Shown: piece after piece, positions 61,585-64,000 of the stretch
Position numbering within the stretch: the stretch's first letter is position 1
How the letters are laid out: every line of letters starts with the position of its first letter
Assembly: GCA_004011965.1 (NCBI GenBank)
Contig: RYZV01000001.1
Location: 445,726 to 509,725, forward strand
Length of the DNA stretch: 64,000 nt
Direction: 5' to 3'
From: Mycoplasma sp. ATU-Cv-703
Lineage (GTDB): Bacteria; Bacillota_I; Bacilli_A; Mycoplasmatales; Metamycoplasmataceae
The notes under the pieces: model-generated
What the model saw: only the letters and a program-made list of their open reading frames with translations
What the model was told of the DNA's origin: nothing
The model's database searches: none
Made by a program: the position numbers and the translations under genes

Positions 61585-62775
61585 ATGCGAGTTAGTAAAA
61601 AGTTTTTTTGCGCCTTGATCGGCGGTTGTGCGCTAACTTTTAGCGTTTCGGGAGTCTTAGCTTGCGGAGCCGCAGGTCGAGTTCAAACGTTCAGTAAAAT
61701 TGGTTTAGTTACCGACACGGGTTCGCTTTATGACTTTTCTTTTAACCAACAAGCTTGGGAAGCGATCCAGGCCTTAGATCCAAAGGCCACTCAGGCTGAC
61801 AGCGTAGTGATGCCTTCGTCGCTCGATTCCAGTGCGCTTGAGCAAGGTTACAAAACGCTTTTCAAAGACAGAGGCAAGGAAATTGCCGTTGCTAACGGTT
61901 TTTACCACGCCGAAGCGATCCAACGTTTTAACCGTAACAATAATTCCGGGGAAGGCGTTTTCATTTTGAACGACGCGGAACTGCCAGCTGTTAACAATGT
62001 TGCTTCAATTGTTTATGACACTCGAACCGCTTCATTTCTGGCTGGTTACTTAGTTAGTCTTTACCTTGAGGCTCGCAGCGATATTTACCCGATGCCCAAA
62101 GTTGGTACTTGGGGAGCTAAAAACATTTCCAATGTAACTGACTTTATGATCGGCTTTATTTACGGCGTTAATTACTACAACATTAACCGTCCGTCGGGCA
62201 AACAATCAATCGCTTTTGGGCGGTTTGCTAATCGCGATTCGTACACTAACTCTGGTTTTGAAAAAGGCGGCGGTACTAAACAAGCCGATGAACTTTTAGC
62301 CGAAGGAGTCAGCGTGCTTTTTCCTGTGGCCGGAATTCAAACGTCTGACGCAATTAGCAGAATTGAAAATTTGGGCGAAAGTTCCCGCAACACACTCAAG
62401 GTGGTCGGAGTCGATAGCGACATGGTGCTAAGATACCCCGACAAACCCCAGTACTTTTTGACCTCAGTGATCAAAAATACCAAAGCGGCGATTATGGGCA
62501 TGCACCGAGTTTTAGCGGGCAGCCCCGAAGCTGACCCTGACATTTTTAAGGGCTTAGGCGCTACGACAGTCGGAAATTTATCCAACCAACTAACTGGAGT
62601 AGCTAATAACAGCGGTTCGGCAGCTTGGAGAGAAGTAAGTAATTCAGGAGCAATTTACCAAAAGGCAGTTGGGCCGGAAATAGTTGATATCGCCATTAAA
62701 ACTGTGGTTGAAAAAACTTGAGACGAAGCGCTCATTTTGCTAGAGTCAATGAACCGCAACGAAATCCGTTTCTAG
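61585..62775 (+). CDS. BMP-family (BmpA/Med) lipoprotein, first copy
   Basis: This 396-residue lipoprotein has a signal peptide ending in the lipobox VLAC (Cys about residue 27). The sugar-nucleoside binding fold follows: KIGLVTDTGSLYDFSFNQQAWEAI, SFLAGYLVSLYLE, FMIGFIYGVNYYN, VLFPVAGIQTSDAI and VVGVDSDMVLRY. Family members are the substrate-binding part of nucleoside ABC importers. The usual D-K-S in GSINDKSFNQ is LYDFSFNQ here. TGA at 62719 is Trp. Confidence 0.88.
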
Positions 62776-62815
62776 CATTTTTAGTTGGTCAAACTACGTT
62801 ATTTAAACTTAGCAA

Positions 62816-62830
62816 GGAAAGTTTCTTTCC
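62816..62830 (+). terminator. Small hairpin between the two lipoprotein genes
   Basis: GGAAAG-TTT-CTTTCC, 6-bp stem, followed by ATAGTTTT. Weak candidate terminator. Confidence 0.35.
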
Positions 62831-62855
62831 ATAGTTTTGCCTTGAAGTGCGATGC

Positions 62856-62861
62856 TATAAT
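62856..62861 (+). promoter_or_regulatory. -10 box (TATAAT) of the second BMP lipoprotein gene
   Basis: TATAAT, 30 nt before ATG 62892. AAAGGAAA lies before the start. A ten-codon open frame (62867-62896) begins 5 nt after the box and overlaps the gene start. Confidence 0.5.
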
Positions 62862-62891
62862 GCTCTATGAAAATGATGAAAGGAAATTCTG

Positions 62892-64000
62892 ATGCGTAAT
62901 ACTAAGAAGTTAATGTTGGCTAGCCTGCTCGGTTTGGGCAGTTTGCCAGCTCTGAGTTTGGTCGCTTGCGGCGGAGGTGTGGCAGCCGGAGCAACTAACA
63001 TCGGTCTTGTAACCGACGCGGGTTCAATCAACGATAAGTCGTTTAACCAACAAGCTTGGGAAGGGGTCAAAGCAGTTGATCCAACCGTCTCTGAAGCGAA
63101 AAACGTGGTGCGTCCTTCAGCAACTAGTCCAGCTGCAATTGTTTCTGGTTACAAAACACTTTTAACTAACGGGATTAAAAACATTGTCGCGCCTGGCTTT
63201 TACCACCGCGATGCAATTCAGCTTTTTAACCAGGAACAAGGCGCTGCGAAAGATGACGTTAGGTTTATGCTACTTGACACGGAACTAGAAAATCGTGCGT
63301 CAAACACAGCTGAACTTACTTACGATACCCTTTCGGCTTCATTTCTGGCTGGTTACTTAACTAGTCTTTGGTTTGAAACTCAAGTCGAGCAATACCCCGA
63401 GCCCAAAGTTGGTATGTGAGGTGGCGGTCCTTTTCAAGGCGTAACTGATTTTATGATCGGTCTAGTTTACGGAATTAAGTACTACAACGAAACACGCGCA
63501 GTTGGTAAAAAAGCGGTTTCTTTCGCGACTTTCAACAACAAAGATAATTACACTGATACCGGTTTTGAACCAGGTAAAGGTCGGGCAAGAGCCGACGCGT
63601 TAATCGCCAGCGGAGCTAAAGTTATTTTTCCAGTCGCCGGACCTCAAATTCAAGATGTTTTCGCATCCGCAGAAGCAGCTGGTAAAAACGACATTCGCGT
63701 AATCGGAGTCGACACAGACATGGCTAATCGTTACGACAAGCAAAAAGACTGGTTCATTACTTCGGTTCTTAAAAACATTAAGGACTCGGTGAGTGGACTT
63801 TACAAAGTTATTACCAATTCGCCTGACGCTGACAAAGAAACTTTCAAAGGTCTTGGTCAAATTACCCGCGGTAACTTTGCTAACAAACTAACCCAATTAG
63901 CTGATAACACCACGCTAGGTGCCTGGTCAAAAGTGAGCGATCCGGGCAGTTTTTACAAAAAAGTGGTTGAGGACAAAGCGCTAATCACAAAAGCGGAAGA
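62892..64000 (+). CDS. BMP-family (BmpA/Med) lipoprotein, second copy (partial)
   Basis: At least 369 residues; the gene runs off the window. The signal peptide ends in LVAC (Cys about residue 26). NIGLVTDAGSINDKSFNQQAWEGVKAV keeps the full family motif. It parallels the first copy throughout: SFLAGYLTSLWFE, DFMIGLVYGIKYYN, KVIFPVAGPQIQDVF, VIGVDTDMANRY. Tandem duplication followed by divergence. One TGA (63418) is Trp. Confidence 0.9.

Overview
The window is chromosomal DNA of a mollicute (Mycoplasma-like bacterium) that reads UGA as tryptophan. Almost every long gene contains in-frame TGA at positions where its family has Trp, for example the invariant Trp of the EF-G G-domain near 43276 and DVWGGDH in ArgS at 1157. 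The proteins are whole only if TGA is sense, and both TGA and TGG are used. Base composition looks high for a mycoplasma (hand counts of three lines gave 38-57% G+C, so roughly the mid-40s). I cannot name the species. Gene order resembles small mycoplasma genomes (rpoE-fba; prfA-prmC; gmk-PP2C-kinase-rsgA-rpe; rplU-rpmA; rplK-rplA; rpsL-rpsG-fusA). I see no phage, transposase, CRISPR array, restriction system or rRNA. The window is dense, and nearly everything is core or conserved.

Layout. 1-15.4 kb: aspS end, argS, an ABC-2 exporter, an amino-acid permease, udk, a short RNAP delta subunit, fba, a nuclease, rpmE, gltX (-), prfA-prmC, mutM (-), tsaC, rpiB and a second ABC-2 exporter. 15.4-20.5 kb (minus): a YgjP-type metallopeptidase, rluD, a GntR regulator, pyk and pfkA. 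20.5-29.7 kb: deoB (+), then a minus-strand block of hydrolase, tRNA-Leu, metS, trmN6-like methyltransferase, a degenerate AsnA-like protein, rpe, rsgA, Ser/Thr kinase, PP2C phosphatase and gmk. 29.7-37 kb: rsmD (-), def, RNase J, a cysteine-less EIIB-like protein (-), dnaK (-) with CIRCE, a TrmH-family methyltransferase and a Cof-type HAD phosphatase (-). 37-46 kb: L21-L27, plsY, two membrane proteins, L11-L1, a membrane protein with a Rho_N/SAP-like tail, S12-S7-EF-G and a BI-1-like membrane protein. 46-58.4 kb: a choline-kinase-like protein (-), D-lactate dehydrogenase, coaD, valS, a possible small RNA, folD, hrcA, rmuC, grpE, tatD, ksgA, prs, yaaA, and a minus-strand membrane protein and hydrolase. 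58.5-64 kb: pepA, a glycosyltransferase (-), a membrane protein (-) and two tandem BMP-family lipoproteins; the second runs off the window.

How the genes fit together. pfkA, fba, pyk and D-LdhA are parts of a fermentative glycolysis. rpiB, rpe, deoB, prs and udk link pentose phosphates to nucleotides, and the BMP lipoproteins could bring nucleosides in. Much of the rest is translation (five synthetase genes plus the aspS end, ribosomal proteins, release factor and its methylase, RNA modification). DnaK, GrpE and HrcA make a CIRCE-type heat-shock circuit.

Two genome-wide habits stand out. Many genes carry a -10 box (TATAAT or close) only 6-10 nt before the start codon, which predicts leaderless mRNAs. 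All ten convergent gene pairs overlap at their 3' ends, six of them by exactly 4 bp (TTAG, CTAG or TTAA). Other points worth attention are the AsnA-like pseudoenzyme, the membrane protein with a nucleic-acid-binding-like tail, the EIIB-like protein without its cysteine, an L11 with a long charged tail, a 19/21-identical leader element before L21 and L11, a compact CIRCE-like palindrome at hrcA and a possible small RNA between valS and folD.
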